64,000 nucleotides of DNA from the NCBI RefSeq assembly GCF_014860165.1, contig NZ_JACZKG010000072.1:124001-188000 (forward strand), written 5' to 3'. Positions 1 to 7,746 of the stretch are shown one piece after another. The notes under the pieces are model-generated. The model was not told the origin of the DNA, made no database searches, and saw nothing but the letters and a program-made list of their open reading frames with translations. The translations under genes were made by a program, and so were the position numbers. This DNA comes from Devosia sp. (GTDB lineage Bacteria; Pseudomonadota; Alphaproteobacteria; Rhizobiales; Devosiaceae). The first letter of the stretch is position 1; each line of letters opens with the position of its first letter.

Positions 1-40
1 GCCAGGCGTCATCAAAGGTTAGGCGGAGGCCTTTGCTCAT
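1..40 (-). CDS. N-terminus of an unidentified protein (cut by window edge)
   Basis: An ATG on the minus strand opens one base after the stop codon of the synthetase gene and reads MSKGLRLTFDDAW to the window edge. An AAAGG ribosome site sits about 8 bases upstream, inside the end of the preceding gene. The tight spacing suggests the operon continues. With only 13 residues the family cannot be recognised; an aromatic catabolism enzyme would fit the neighbour, but that is a guess. Confidence 0.45.
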   Translation of the reverse strand, partial: MSKGLRLTFDDAW

Positions 41-41
41 G

Positions 42-1904
42 TCAGGCGCCTTTGCGGTTGAGGATGAAGATATCGGGGCCGGGCGCGTCACTATGGAGCG
101 CGGCCACCAGGTCGGCACGATGCGTGCGCACCGCGCGCTGGTTGATCGAGCCCTTGTCGGTGATCTCGCCTTTGTCGATGTCGGGCGCCGCCGCCATGAG
201 CAGGGCGCGGGCAACATGATTGGAGCTACCCGTCGATTTCTCTGCGAGTGCCGCAAGATTTCCGGCAAATTTCTCGCGGACTGCCGGGTGATCGACGATG
301 GCCTGGGCTTCGCTGCCCGGCGGCAGGCCGGCCAGGCGGGCGCAGGCATCGAGGTCCGGGATGATCATCGCGCCGATGAAGTTGTGATCGAGGCCGGTCA
401 GCACGACGTCGCGGATCAGTGGCGCGCAGGCGCCGATGACGGAAGCGCGTACCGCCGAGAAATTGACCCAGGTGCCGGTCGAGAGCTTGAAGTCCTCGGT
501 GACACGTCCGTCGAAGACCAGGCCCTTGGACAGATCGTCGGGATCGGCATAGCGAACGGCGTCACCGATTTTGTAGAAGCCCTCCTCATCGAAGGCTTCG
601 GCGGTCTTTTCGGCGTCGCGCCAGTAGCCGGGGGTGACGTTGGGGCCCTTGAGGCGCAATTCGGTCTTGTCGCCATTGGGCACCAGCTTCACCGTCATGC
701 CGGCGGCGGGCAGGCCGATATGGCCGGCGGCTTCCACCGGCCAGGTGGTGGTGAAGGCAAAGGGCGCCGTCTCGGTCGAACCATAGCCGGTGATGATCAG
801 GATGCGCTCGCCGGTTTCGGCGCGGGCGGCATGGTCGAGCCCGTCGAAGACATGCTGCGACAGCCCCGCCCCGGCATATTGCAGCAGCTTCAGCCGCGCG
901 AACAGGTTGCGCCGCGCTTCTGGATGATCATCGAAGGCGGCGACGAGGAATTCATAGGCCTTGGGCACGTTGGTGAAGAAGGTGGGCTGCACATGGCGCA
1001 GGTTTTCCAGCGTGCGGCCGATGCGCGCCGGGGTGGGCTGGCCATCATCGATGTAGAAACTGCCGCCGTTGTAGATGGCGATGCCGGTATTGTGGCTGCC
1101 GCCGGCCACGTGGTTCCACGGCATCCAGTCCAGCAGTACCGGCGGCTCATCTTCCAGGAAGGCCAGGGCGGTGCGGATCATCTGCTGGTTGCAGGCCATC
1201 ATCCGGTTGGTGGTGATCACCCCCTTGGGCAGGCCCGTCGAGCCGGATGTGAACAGCACCTTGGCCACCGTATCGGCCGTGATGGCGTCATGCGCCGCGG
1301 CAACCGCGGGGGTCACCATCGTCTTGAGCAGGTCGTCGAACAGCCGCACCGGACGCCCTGACGGCGGCGGATTGCTGCGCACGATCAGCGGAATGTCCGA
1401 GGCGAAGGTAGCCTCGATCGCCGGAGCAAAGCGGGCGCCATCGCTGGCATAGACCATGCCGGGCGTCAGCAGGCCGGCAATGTGCTTGAGCTTGCCATAG
1501 TCGGTCGAGACCAGCGAATAGGCCGGCGATATGGGCGCATAGGGAATGCCCACCCAGATGGCGGCCATGCCGAGCAGGAAATGCTCGATCTCGTTGCCGG
1601 AAATGATCATGAGCGGGCGCTCGGGCGAGAGGCCCGCATCGAGCAGCGCCTGGCCCAAAGGCTGGATACGCTCGAACACCTGGGCGAAGGTAAGCTTGCG
1701 CCAGCCCTCGCCTTCGCGGTCGGCGATCAGCACGGTGTCCGGCGTCTTGATGGCCCAGGCTTCCAGCGCGTCGACGATGGCGCGCGGATAGGCGCCCAAC
1801 GTCTCGACAGAGCGCAGGATGGTCGTGCCGTCGGCGCGATGGTCGGCTGCGGCAGCCATGTTGCCCAGCCGGACCGGGCGCATGGGGGTGCCCAGATGGT
1901 TCAT
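42..1904 (-). CDS. Feruloyl-CoA synthase-like AMP-forming acyl-CoA synthetase
   Basis: A 620-residue ANL-superfamily enzyme that activates a carboxylic acid through an acyl-adenylate to its CoA thioester in the cytosol. The P-loop-like motif LFTSGSTGLPKG lies at about 217-228 and the adenylate motif GYGSTETAP at about 373-381. Length and the shape of the C-terminal half (FDGRVTEDFKLSTGTWV) resemble feruloyl-CoA synthases, which channel hydroxycinnamates from lignin breakdown; other aryl or acyl acids are possible. The start is supported by a GGGAGG ribosome site. A perfect palindrome lies just upstream, suggesting substrate-responsive repression. A second gene follows after one base, so this is probably the first gene of an operon. 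Confidence 0.85.
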   Translation of the reverse strand: MNHLGTPMRPVRLGNMAAAADHRADGTTILRSVETLGAYPRAIVDALEAWAIKTPDTVLIADREGEGWRKLTFAQVFERIQPLGQALLDAGLSPERPLMIISGNEIEHFLLGMAAIWVGIPYAPISPAYSLVSTDYGKLKHIAGLLTPGMVYASDGARFAPAIEATFASDIPLIVRSNPPPSGRPVRLFDDLLKTMVTPAVAAAHDAITADTVAKVLFTSGSTGLPKGVITTNRMMACNQQMIRTALAFLEDEPPVLLDWMPWNHVAGGSHNTGIAIYNGGSFYIDDGQPTPARIGRTLENLRHVQPTFFTNVPKAYEFLVAAFDDHPEARRNLFARLKLLQYAGAGLSQHVFDGLDHAARAETGERILIITGYGSTETAPFAFTTTWPVEAAGHIGLPAAGMTVKLVPNGDKTELRLKGPNVTPGYWRDAEKTAEAFDEEGFYKIGDAVRYADPDDLSKGLVFDGRVTEDFKLSTGTWVNFSAVRASVIGACAPLIRDVVLTGLDHNFIGAMIIPDLDACARLAGLPPGSEAQAIVDHPAVREKFAGNLAALAEKSTGSSNHVARALLMAAAPDIDKGEITDKGSINQRAVRTHRADLVAALHSDAPGPDIFILNRKGA

Positions 1905-1921
1905 GTCGTCCTCCCTTAATA

Positions 1922-1940
1922 TAGTTATGTCGCATAACTA
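1922..1940. promoter_or_regulatory. Perfect 19-bp palindrome, putative operator of the synthetase gene
   Basis: TAGTTATG-TCG-CATAACTA has perfect 8-bp arms around a 3-bp centre and starts 18 bases upstream of the synthetase ATG. It is AT-rich in a GC-rich background. Size and position fit a MarR-type operator, and MarR repressors often control hydroxycinnamate genes, but no MarR gene is in the window. It would overlap the -10/+1 region of the minus-strand promoter. Confidence 0.65.
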
Positions 1941-2054
1941 AGTTGGGCGCAAGAGGGCATGGCTTTGGCCGCTACCTTGCGGGCGGCGCGGCATGGTTCC
2001 ACGGAAGCATGCCGACAAGCCAGCGTCGAAGGTCCTATCGCACCTGGCGCAGAC

Positions 2055-2846
2055 TCATCGCGTGCGCAGCGGGATGCAGAGGGGGCGGCCATAGGCGGGA
2101 TCGGTGATGACCATGGCATCGACGTCGAACACCCGGGCGATGAGATCTTCGACCATCAGCTCCTCCGGCGGGCCGCTGGCCGCCACCACGCCGTCCCGCA
2201 GGAAGACCAGCTGGTCCGCATAGCGCGCGGCGAGATTGAGATCGTGCAACACCAGCACGATGGTGCGGCCGAACTGGGAATTGAGCTGGCGCACCAGATC
2301 GAGGCAATCGAGCTGGTGCGACATGTCGAGATGATTCACCGGCTCGTCGAGGCACACCACTTCGGTTTCCTGCGCCAGCACCATGGCGATCCACACCCGC
2401 TGCAGCTGCCCGCCTGACAGCGAGCCGAGGTGACGCTCGCGCAGGTGGGTGACGCCCGTCCCCGCCATCGCGGTTTCGAGCGCCCGCGTATCGTCGGGAC
2501 TCCAGGGCTGCAGCATGGACTGGTGCGGATAGCGGCCCAGCCGCACCAGTTCCTCCACGGTCATGTCCTCGGGCGCCGAGGGGCTTTGCGCCAGAAGCCC
2601 GATCTGGCGGGCCAGCATGCGCTCGCCCAGTTTCGCTATATCGGTGGTTTCGAGCAGGATGCGGCCGGCGCTCGGCTTGTGCAGCCGGCGGATCGCCCGC
2701 AGCAAAGTGGACTTGCCGCAGCCATTGGGTCCGGCCAGCACGGTGATCTTGCCGCGCGGAATGGCCAGGGACAGCGTGTCGAGAACGCTGGTATTGCCAT
2801 AGGCCAGGGTGAGGCCATCGACGGCAATGGCTGGACTATCCGTCAT
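2055..2846 (-). CDS. Iron-siderophore ABC transporter ATP-binding protein (FecE/FepC type)
   Basis: A 263-residue ABC ATPase powering import across the inner membrane. Walker A is GPNGCGKST near 38-46, the signature is LSGGQLQRV and Walker B is VVCLDEPVNHLD; the switch His lies in VLHDLNLAARYADQ. The sequence is typical of FepC/FecE-type ATPases of iron(III)-siderophore importers. The start overlaps the end of the upstream permease gene by 11 bases, so translation is probably coupled. It is the last gene of a three-gene minus-strand operon whose binding proteins lie divergently. Confidence 0.9.
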   Translation of the reverse strand: MTDSPAIAVDGLTLAYGNTSVLDTLSLAIPRGKITVLAGPNGCGKSTLLRAIRRLHKPSAGRILLETTDIAKLGERMLARQIGLLAQSPSAPEDMTVEELVRLGRYPHQSMLQPWSPDDTRALETAMAGTGVTHLRERHLGSLSGGQLQRVWIAMVLAQETEVVCLDEPVNHLDMSHQLDCLDLVRQLNSQFGRTIVLVLHDLNLAARYADQLVFLRDGVVAASGPPEELMVEDLIARVFDVDAMVITDPAYGRPLCIPLRTR

Positions 2847-3870
2847 GGCGTTGCCTGCTCATCAAGAGGAAAAGGAAATAGGGTGCGCCGATCACCGCGG
2901 TTACGGTTCCGGCCGGGACCTCGACCGGGCTGAACAGCACGCGCACGATCAGGTCCGCCCCGATGAGCATGATGGCGCCCAAGAGGAAACTGGCGAACAG
3001 TCCCGCATGGATGTTGCGGCCCACCACCAGCCGCGCCAGATGCGGCGCCATCAGCCCGATGAAGCCGACGCCGCCCACAAAAGCGACCGAAACCGCCGTA
3101 AGGCCCGCGGCGAGGGCAAAGATCAACACCCGGAATATCGGCAGGTCGAGCCCTATGCTGCGCGCCGACACTTCGTCGAGGTCGGCTGGCGGCATCTTGC
3201 GCGCGGCCAATACCGCCAGCGCCAGCAAGGGCAGCAGCATCAGCAGCGTGATCTGGATTTCGCTCCAGTTGATTTCGTTGACCGCCCCGGCAATCCAGCG
3301 CGCCGCCTGGCTGGTCCGATAGATCGGCCCGATCAGCATCATGACCATGACCAGCGCCTTGAACACCGCGGCAATGGCAATGCCGAACAGCAGCAGGCGC
3401 ACTGCCGATGCCGATTGCCGCCCGCTCAGCAGGAAGACCAGACCAATGCCCAGCACAGCGCCAGCCATCGCCGCCAGCGGCTGGTAGCCAATGGAGGTGA
3501 CGAGCGTATTGGATTCGTTCGACAGCACCGCGAGGAAGACAACGACGCCCAAAGCGGCCCCGTCGATGACCCCCAGCACGCCCGGCGATGCCAGGGCATT
3601 GCGGGTGATCTTCTGCAGCAGGAACCCGGCAACCGCCATGCCGCCACCGGCCAGCGCCGCGATCGCCACGCGCGGCAGGCGCAATTGCAGCACGATGAGT
3701 TTTTGCGTCTTCTCGCCGGCACCCAGAATGACTGAGGCGACCTGATCGAGGGGAATCCAGCTCGAACCAAAGGCCACGCCGCTCAAAGCCAGCAAGAGGC
3801 CGATCGAGCCGAGAACCGCCAAGGCAATGGGCGCGCGTGCGGTTGTCAGAGTTGAGGTCAAGCCGCTCAT
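2836..3870 (-). CDS. Iron-siderophore ABC transporter permease (FecCD family)
   Basis: A 344-residue integral membrane protein of the FecCD/BtuC family, with the usual length and a run of about nine or ten hydrophobic helices. The family motif GFIGLMAPHLARLVVG near the C-terminal third is the region that contacts the ATPase. It forms the transmembrane channel together with the next permease. The start codon overlaps the upstream stop (ATGA), indicating translational coupling. The sister permease shares the fold but is clearly diverged, consistent with a heterodimeric channel. Confidence 0.9.
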   Translation of the reverse strand: MSGLTSTLTTARAPIALAVLGSIGLLLALSGVAFGSSWIPLDQVASVILGAGEKTQKLIVLQLRLPRVAIAALAGGGMAVAGFLLQKITRNALASPGVLGVIDGAALGVVVFLAVLSNESNTLVTSIGYQPLAAMAGAVLGIGLVFLLSGRQSASAVRLLLFGIAIAAVFKALVMVMMLIGPIYRTSQAARWIAGAVNEINWSEIQITLLMLLPLLALAVLAARKMPPADLDEVSARSIGLDLPIFRVLIFALAAGLTAVSVAFVGGVGFIGLMAPHLARLVVGRNIHAGLFASFLLGAIMLIGADLIVRVLFSPVEVPAGTVTAVIGAPYFLFLLMSRQRHDG

Positions 3871-4901
3871 GCTGCCCTCCGGCGCAGCAGGGCCACCAGC
3901 ACGATGCCCCCCAGCACCGCCGTGATTGCCCCGACCGGCGCCTCGACCGGAAAGATCACGAAGCGCGCGGCAACATCGGCCAGGACAGCATAGATGGCGC
4001 CAATCAGCGCCGCGGCAATGATCTGCCGGCCATGCCGCAATCCGACCAGCCGCCGCGCCGCATGGGGCACGACCAGGCCCACGAAACTCACCGGCCCGGC
4101 CATGGCGACCGATGCGCCCGTCAGCAGCGAGACCGACACAAAGCAGCCAATCCGCACCAGGGTGAGAGGCACACCCAGCCCCTTGGCGGTTTCGTCATCC
4201 GCCTGCAGCGCATCGAGCGGCCGCGCCAGCAGCAGCGCCAGGGCCGCCCCGGCAAGGATGAACGGGCCGCCGCTGAGCGCCAGCGTCATGGGCCGGTCGA
4301 CGAACGACCCGGCCAGCCAGAACAGCAGGTTCTGCAGCTGCGCCTCGTTATTGGTGAGGATGATCTGGACGATCGATTGCCCCAGCCCCGCAATGGTGAC
4401 GCCGATCAGCACGATACGGATCGGCGACAGGCCGCCCGCCCCTGCCGCAATCGCAAAGACCACGAGGCTGGTGACCAGCGCCCCCAGAGCCGCCGTCAGC
4501 GACAGGCCGATCAGTGAGCCGACGCCAAAGACTGCGCTCGCCACCACCACGGCCAGGGAGGCGCCGGCATTGAGCCCGAGCGTATCGGGCGAGGCGATGC
4601 GGTTGCGCGCCAGGGTCTGCACCTGCACCCCGGCAATGGCGAGGCCCGCGCCCACCAGCGGCGCGATGATCGCACGCGGCAGCCTCAGGCTGGTGATGAC
4701 GGTCGCCGCCTCCGAACCATCGAAGGCAAACAGCGCCGCGAATGCCTGCGGCAGCGAATAGATGCGGTAGCCGACCGTGACGCTGAGCACCATCGCGGCC
4801 ACCAGCGTGATGAGCAGGCCGCCATAGACCAGCCCAAGCGACGTGGATCGCGGGAGCGGCGTGGCGTTGGACGAAACCTCGTGCAGAACGTTGGCTTGCA
4901 A
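3867..4901 (-). CDS. Iron-siderophore ABC transporter permease (FecCD family), first gene of the operon
   Basis: A 344-residue FecCD-family permease, partner of the downstream permease. Visible family features are LRLPRAIIAPLVGAGLAIAGVQ in the N-terminal third and the coupling segment SFVGLVVPHAARRLVG. The predicted start is a TTG with only a weak purine-rich site upstream; no ATG or GTG lies nearby in frame, so the exact start is uncertain. The gene is divergent from the binding-protein genes across an 81-bp AT-rich region that carries a candidate iron box. Confidence 0.88.
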   Translation of the reverse strand: MQANVLHEVSSNATPLPRSTSLGLVYGGLLITLVAAMVLSVTVGYRIYSLPQAFAALFAFDGSEAATVITSLRLPRAIIAPLVGAGLAIAGVQVQTLARNRIASPDTLGLNAGASLAVVVASAVFGVGSLIGLSLTAALGALVTSLVVFAIAAGAGGLSPIRIVLIGVTIAGLGQSIVQIILTNNEAQLQNLLFWLAGSFVDRPMTLALSGGPFILAGAALALLLARPLDALQADDETAKGLGVPLTLVRIGCFVSVSLLTGASVAMAGPVSFVGLVVPHAARRLVGLRHGRQIIAAALIGAIYAVLADVAARFVIFPVEAPVGAITAVLGGIVLVALLRRRAA

Positions 4902-4922
4902 AGTTGATCTTCAAAGTCAGGT

Positions 4923-4947
4923 TGACATCTCGCGCTTTCGAAGATCA
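4923..4947. promoter_or_regulatory. Candidate RirA iron-responsive (IRO-like) box
   Basis: The divergent promoter region contains TGA, exactly 19 bases, then TCA, matching the TGA-N9-X-N9-TCA pattern reported for the RirA repressor of rhizobia. Only six bases are fixed, so a chance match is quite possible. The support is positional: it sits between two divergent iron-uptake operons. Confidence 0.35.
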
Positions 4948-4982
4948 TTTTATGACTGTCACTGTCAAGTTCGAGAATTGTT

Positions 4983-5900
4983 ATGAAGCTTTTTCGCCGC
5001 GCGGTTCTGGCCGGTATTGCACTGGCCGCACTGCTCGCCATGCCAGCCATGGCCCGGGAAATCACCCATGCCATGGGCGTTACCGAGGTGCCTGATAATC
5101 CCCAGCGCATCGTTGTCCTGACCAATGAAGGCACCGAGGCCCTGCTTGCCGCCGGCATTACCCCTGTTGGTGCCGTTCGTTCCTGGCTGGGCGACCCCTG
5201 GTATGCTCACATCGCCGCCCAAATGGCCGACGTCACCGTGGTGGGCGAAGAATCGGCGGTCAATCTCGAAGCGATCGCCGCGCTCGAACCCGATCTGATC
5301 CTGGGCAACAAGACGCGCCAGGAAAAAATCTACGACCAGCTTTCCGCCATTGCCCCCACCGTCATGTCCGAGCGCCTGCGCGGGGACTGGAAGATCAACA
5401 TGGCGCTCTATACCGATGCCGCCGGCAAGGGCGCCGAAGGAGAGGCCGCCCTGGCGGCCTTCGACGCGCGCGTCGACAAGATTGCCGAAGCGGCAGGCCC
5501 GGCTCTCCAGGAGCGCATCTCGCTTGGCCGCTTCATGGCCTCGCTCACCCGCATCTACTACAAGGACACCTTTGCCGGGCTGATCCTCGGCGAAATCGGC
5601 TTTGCGCGACCGGCCGTGCAGGACAAGGACGAGTTTGCCGACGATGTCGGCAAGGAACGCATTCCCGACTTCGACGGCGATCGACTGTTTTACTTCGTCT
5701 ACGAGACCGGCGATGGCGCGGCGGAGGCCCAGGCCAATGACTGGACCAGCGACCCGCTCTGGCAGAACCTGCCGGTGGTGAAGGCCGGCAAGGCCCATGC
5801 CGTGGACGATGCTGTGTGGAACACCGCCGGTGGCATCATCGCCGCCAACCTGCTGCTCGACGACCTCGAAGAGATCTACGAGCTGGCGCCGACCCGCTGA
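4983..5900 (+). CDS. Iron-siderophore ABC transporter substrate-binding protein 1
   Basis: A 305-residue periplasmic binding protein of the FhuD/FepB class (PF01497). Residues 1-24 form a Sec signal peptide with an AMA-R cleavage site. The mature protein opens with EITHAMGVTEVPDNPQRIVVL, the usual first strand of the family, followed by NEGTEALLAAGITPVGA and LEPDLILGN. It would deliver the ferric chelate to the divergently encoded FecCD/FecE importer. It is followed 47 bases later by a clear paralogue with the same mature N-terminus, evidence of a tandem duplication. Confidence 0.9.
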   Translation: MKLFRRAVLAGIALAALLAMPAMAREITHAMGVTEVPDNPQRIVVLTNEGTEALLAAGITPVGAVRSWLGDPWYAHIAAQMADVTVVGEESAVNLEAIAALEPDLILGNKTRQEKIYDQLSAIAPTVMSERLRGDWKINMALYTDAAGKGAEGEAALAAFDARVDKIAEAAGPALQERISLGRFMASLTRIYYKDTFAGLILGEIGFARPAVQDKDEFADDVGKERIPDFDGDRLFYFVYETGDGAAEAQANDWTSDPLWQNLPVVKAGKAHAVDDAVWNTAGGIIAANLLLDDLEEIYELAPTR

Positions 5901-5906
5901 CACCAA

Positions 5907-5926
5907 GGGGTCGCTGCGGCGGCCCC
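5907..5926 (+). other. Stem-loop between the two binding-protein genes
   Basis: GGGGTCGC-TGCG-GCGGCCCC forms an 8-bp stem (one G-U pair) with a 4-base loop, just after the first binding-protein stop codon. There is no T-run, so an attenuator or 3'-end stabiliser is more likely than a full terminator. Confidence 0.45.
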
Positions 5927-5947
5927 TCCCCTTTCCGGATTTTCCCA

Positions 5948-6865
5948 ATGACCAACCGATTGCTTACCACGGCACTGCTTGCGCTTGCCCTCACCATCCC
6001 CGCTCAGGCCCGCGAAATCACCCATGCCATGGGCGTCACCGACGTGCCCGATGCGCCAGTACGGATCGCCATTCTCACCAATGAGGGGACAGAAGCCCTG
6101 CTGCATCTGGGCGTCGTGCCGGTCGGCGCCGCCCAGTCCTGGGAAGGCGACCCCTTCTATCCGCACCTGGCTGACAAGCTGGTCGATACCGTCTCGCTCG
6201 GCACCGAGACCGCCATCAATCTCGAAGTGCTGGCATCGCTCGAACCCGACCTGATCATCGGCACCATGGTCCGGCAGGAGAACATCTACGAGCAGCTCTC
6301 GGCCATTGCCCCCACCGTCATGTCGACCACCATTGGCTCGGCCTGGCTCGACAACTACCAGTTCTACGGCGACGTGGTCGGCCGTGGCGACGAGGCCAGG
6401 GCCAATGTCGCGGCGCTGCAGGCCAGGGGCGCTGAACTCGGCGCCGCCATTGGCGATGCGATCAATGAGAAAATCTCGCTGGTGCGTTTTGCGCCGGGCC
6501 GCACCCGCATCTATTCCGACCACTCCTTCCCCGGGGTGGTCCTCGATCTCGTCGGCTTCCAGCGCCCTGCTTTGCAGCGTAGCGCCGAGACCTTCGTGCA
6601 GATCGGCAAGGAGCGCATTCCCGAAATGGGCGGCGATAGGATTTTCTATTTCGCCCCTGACGACGACAATGCCGAATCCCTGGCCAATCTCGAAGAATGG
6701 CTGAATGATCCGCTGTTCCTGCAGCTTGAGGCGAGCAAGGCCGGCAAGGTTGCCCGCGTCGGTGAGCTGGCCTGGAACCTGGGCGGCGGCATCTATAGCG
6801 CCTATATGATGCTCGACGATCTGGCCGAAATCTACGGCGTCACCCTGCCGCCGCAGGCCGACTAG
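5948..6865 (+). CDS. Iron-siderophore ABC transporter substrate-binding protein 2
   Basis: A 305-residue paralogue of the preceding gene. The track ORF starts further upstream, inside the previous gene; the ATG at 5948 is chosen because it begins a signal peptide (MTNRLLTTALLALALTIPAQA) ending just before the conserved REITHAMGVTDVPD. The conserved blocks NEGTEALL, SLEPDLIIG and QLSAIAPTVMS match copy 1, while the ligand-facing middle parts differ. The two copies therefore probably bind different ferric chelates and share one permease/ATPase set. Confidence 0.9.
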   Translation: MTNRLLTTALLALALTIPAQAREITHAMGVTDVPDAPVRIAILTNEGTEALLHLGVVPVGAAQSWEGDPFYPHLADKLVDTVSLGTETAINLEVLASLEPDLIIGTMVRQENIYEQLSAIAPTVMSTTIGSAWLDNYQFYGDVVGRGDEARANVAALQARGAELGAAIGDAINEKISLVRFAPGRTRIYSDHSFPGVVLDLVGFQRPALQRSAETFVQIGKERIPEMGGDRIFYFAPDDDNAESLANLEEWLNDPLFLQLEASKAGKVARVGELAWNLGGGIYSAYMMLDDLAEIYGVTLPPQAD

Positions 6866-6870
6866 CACTC

Positions 6871-7737
6871 ATGCATAGGTTCTGCACCGATCACGCCATT
6901 GGCTGCGGCGAGCCGCTGCCTGGCACCGCGGCCCTGGCCGAACGGCACCTGTTCATGCGCTGGCCCAAAGGCAACTGGCGCCGCCCGCGCTTTGAGACCG
7001 TGGGACTGTCCTATGAGTTGCGGACCCAGATGCGGGCAGCGACCGGCGACGGCCGCTATGTCGGCCTGGTCGATACCGGTGACGGAGAGGCGCTGGAGCT
7101 CCTGTCCTTCCCCGATGCCACCAGCATCGTGCCGCGCGACCAGGCGCATGCGGCCGAGCTGATCGCCCGCTGGCGGGATGGTCACCCCCTGGGCGGCGAA
7201 CCCCTGCCGCGCCGCGTGATCCTGTGCTGCACCGACGCCAAGACCGATGCCTGCTGCGCGCGCTATGGCTTTCCGGTGTTCAAGGCCCTTGTGGCCGCCG
7301 CGCCCGCCTTCGATCTCGACGTGCTGCAATGCACCCATATCGGCGGCTGCCACTTCGCCCCCTCGGTCATCGTCATGCCGGACCGGCAGCGCTATGGCCG
7401 GCTGACCCCCGCTGCCGTTCCCGAATTCCTGGCCATGGTCGCCCGCCACGACATCTACCTGCCGGGCTACCGGGGAAATCCGGGGCTCAGCGAACTCGAA
7501 CAGTCCGCCGAAGCTGCGGCGCGCCGCTGGGCCGACGGTCGCTACCCCATCGAGCGGATCGAGGTCGCCGAGGTGAAGATGCTGGACGAGGACACGGCCA
7601 CCATCGAGGTCCGGCTCAACGCCGAACCCATCACCATCAATGCGCAGCGGCAGATATTCCCGGTCTATGGCAACTGCCGCGACATGGACGGCGAAGCGCC
7701 GGACAAGGCCCGGTGGGTCGCCTGGGCAAGCCCCTAG
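6871..7737 (+). CDS. Sucrase-ferredoxin-like (thioredoxin-fold [2Fe-2S]) protein
   Basis: A 288-residue protein recognised as Suc_Fer-like (PF06999). The thioredoxin-like ferredoxin motif is visible as CCTDAKTDACCARYG near 114-128 and CTHIGGCHFAPSV near 152-164, providing the Cys set expected to hold a [2Fe-2S] cluster. It starts only 5 bases after the second binding-protein gene, so it belongs to the iron operon. By context it may reduce ferric iron released from the chelate; that role is inferred. No signal peptide is seen, so it is probably cytosolic. Confidence 0.78.
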   Translation: MHRFCTDHAIGCGEPLPGTAALAERHLFMRWPKGNWRRPRFETVGLSYELRTQMRAATGDGRYVGLVDTGDGEALELLSFPDATSIVPRDQAHAAELIARWRDGHPLGGEPLPRRVILCCTDAKTDACCARYGFPVFKALVAAAPAFDLDVLQCTHIGGCHFAPSVIVMPDRQRYGRLTPAAVPEFLAMVARHDIYLPGYRGNPGLSELEQSAEAAARRWADGRYPIERIEVAEVKMLDEDTATIEVRLNAEPITINAQRQIFPVYGNCRDMDGEAPDKARWVAWASP

Positions 7738-7746
7738 AGGCTTGGG

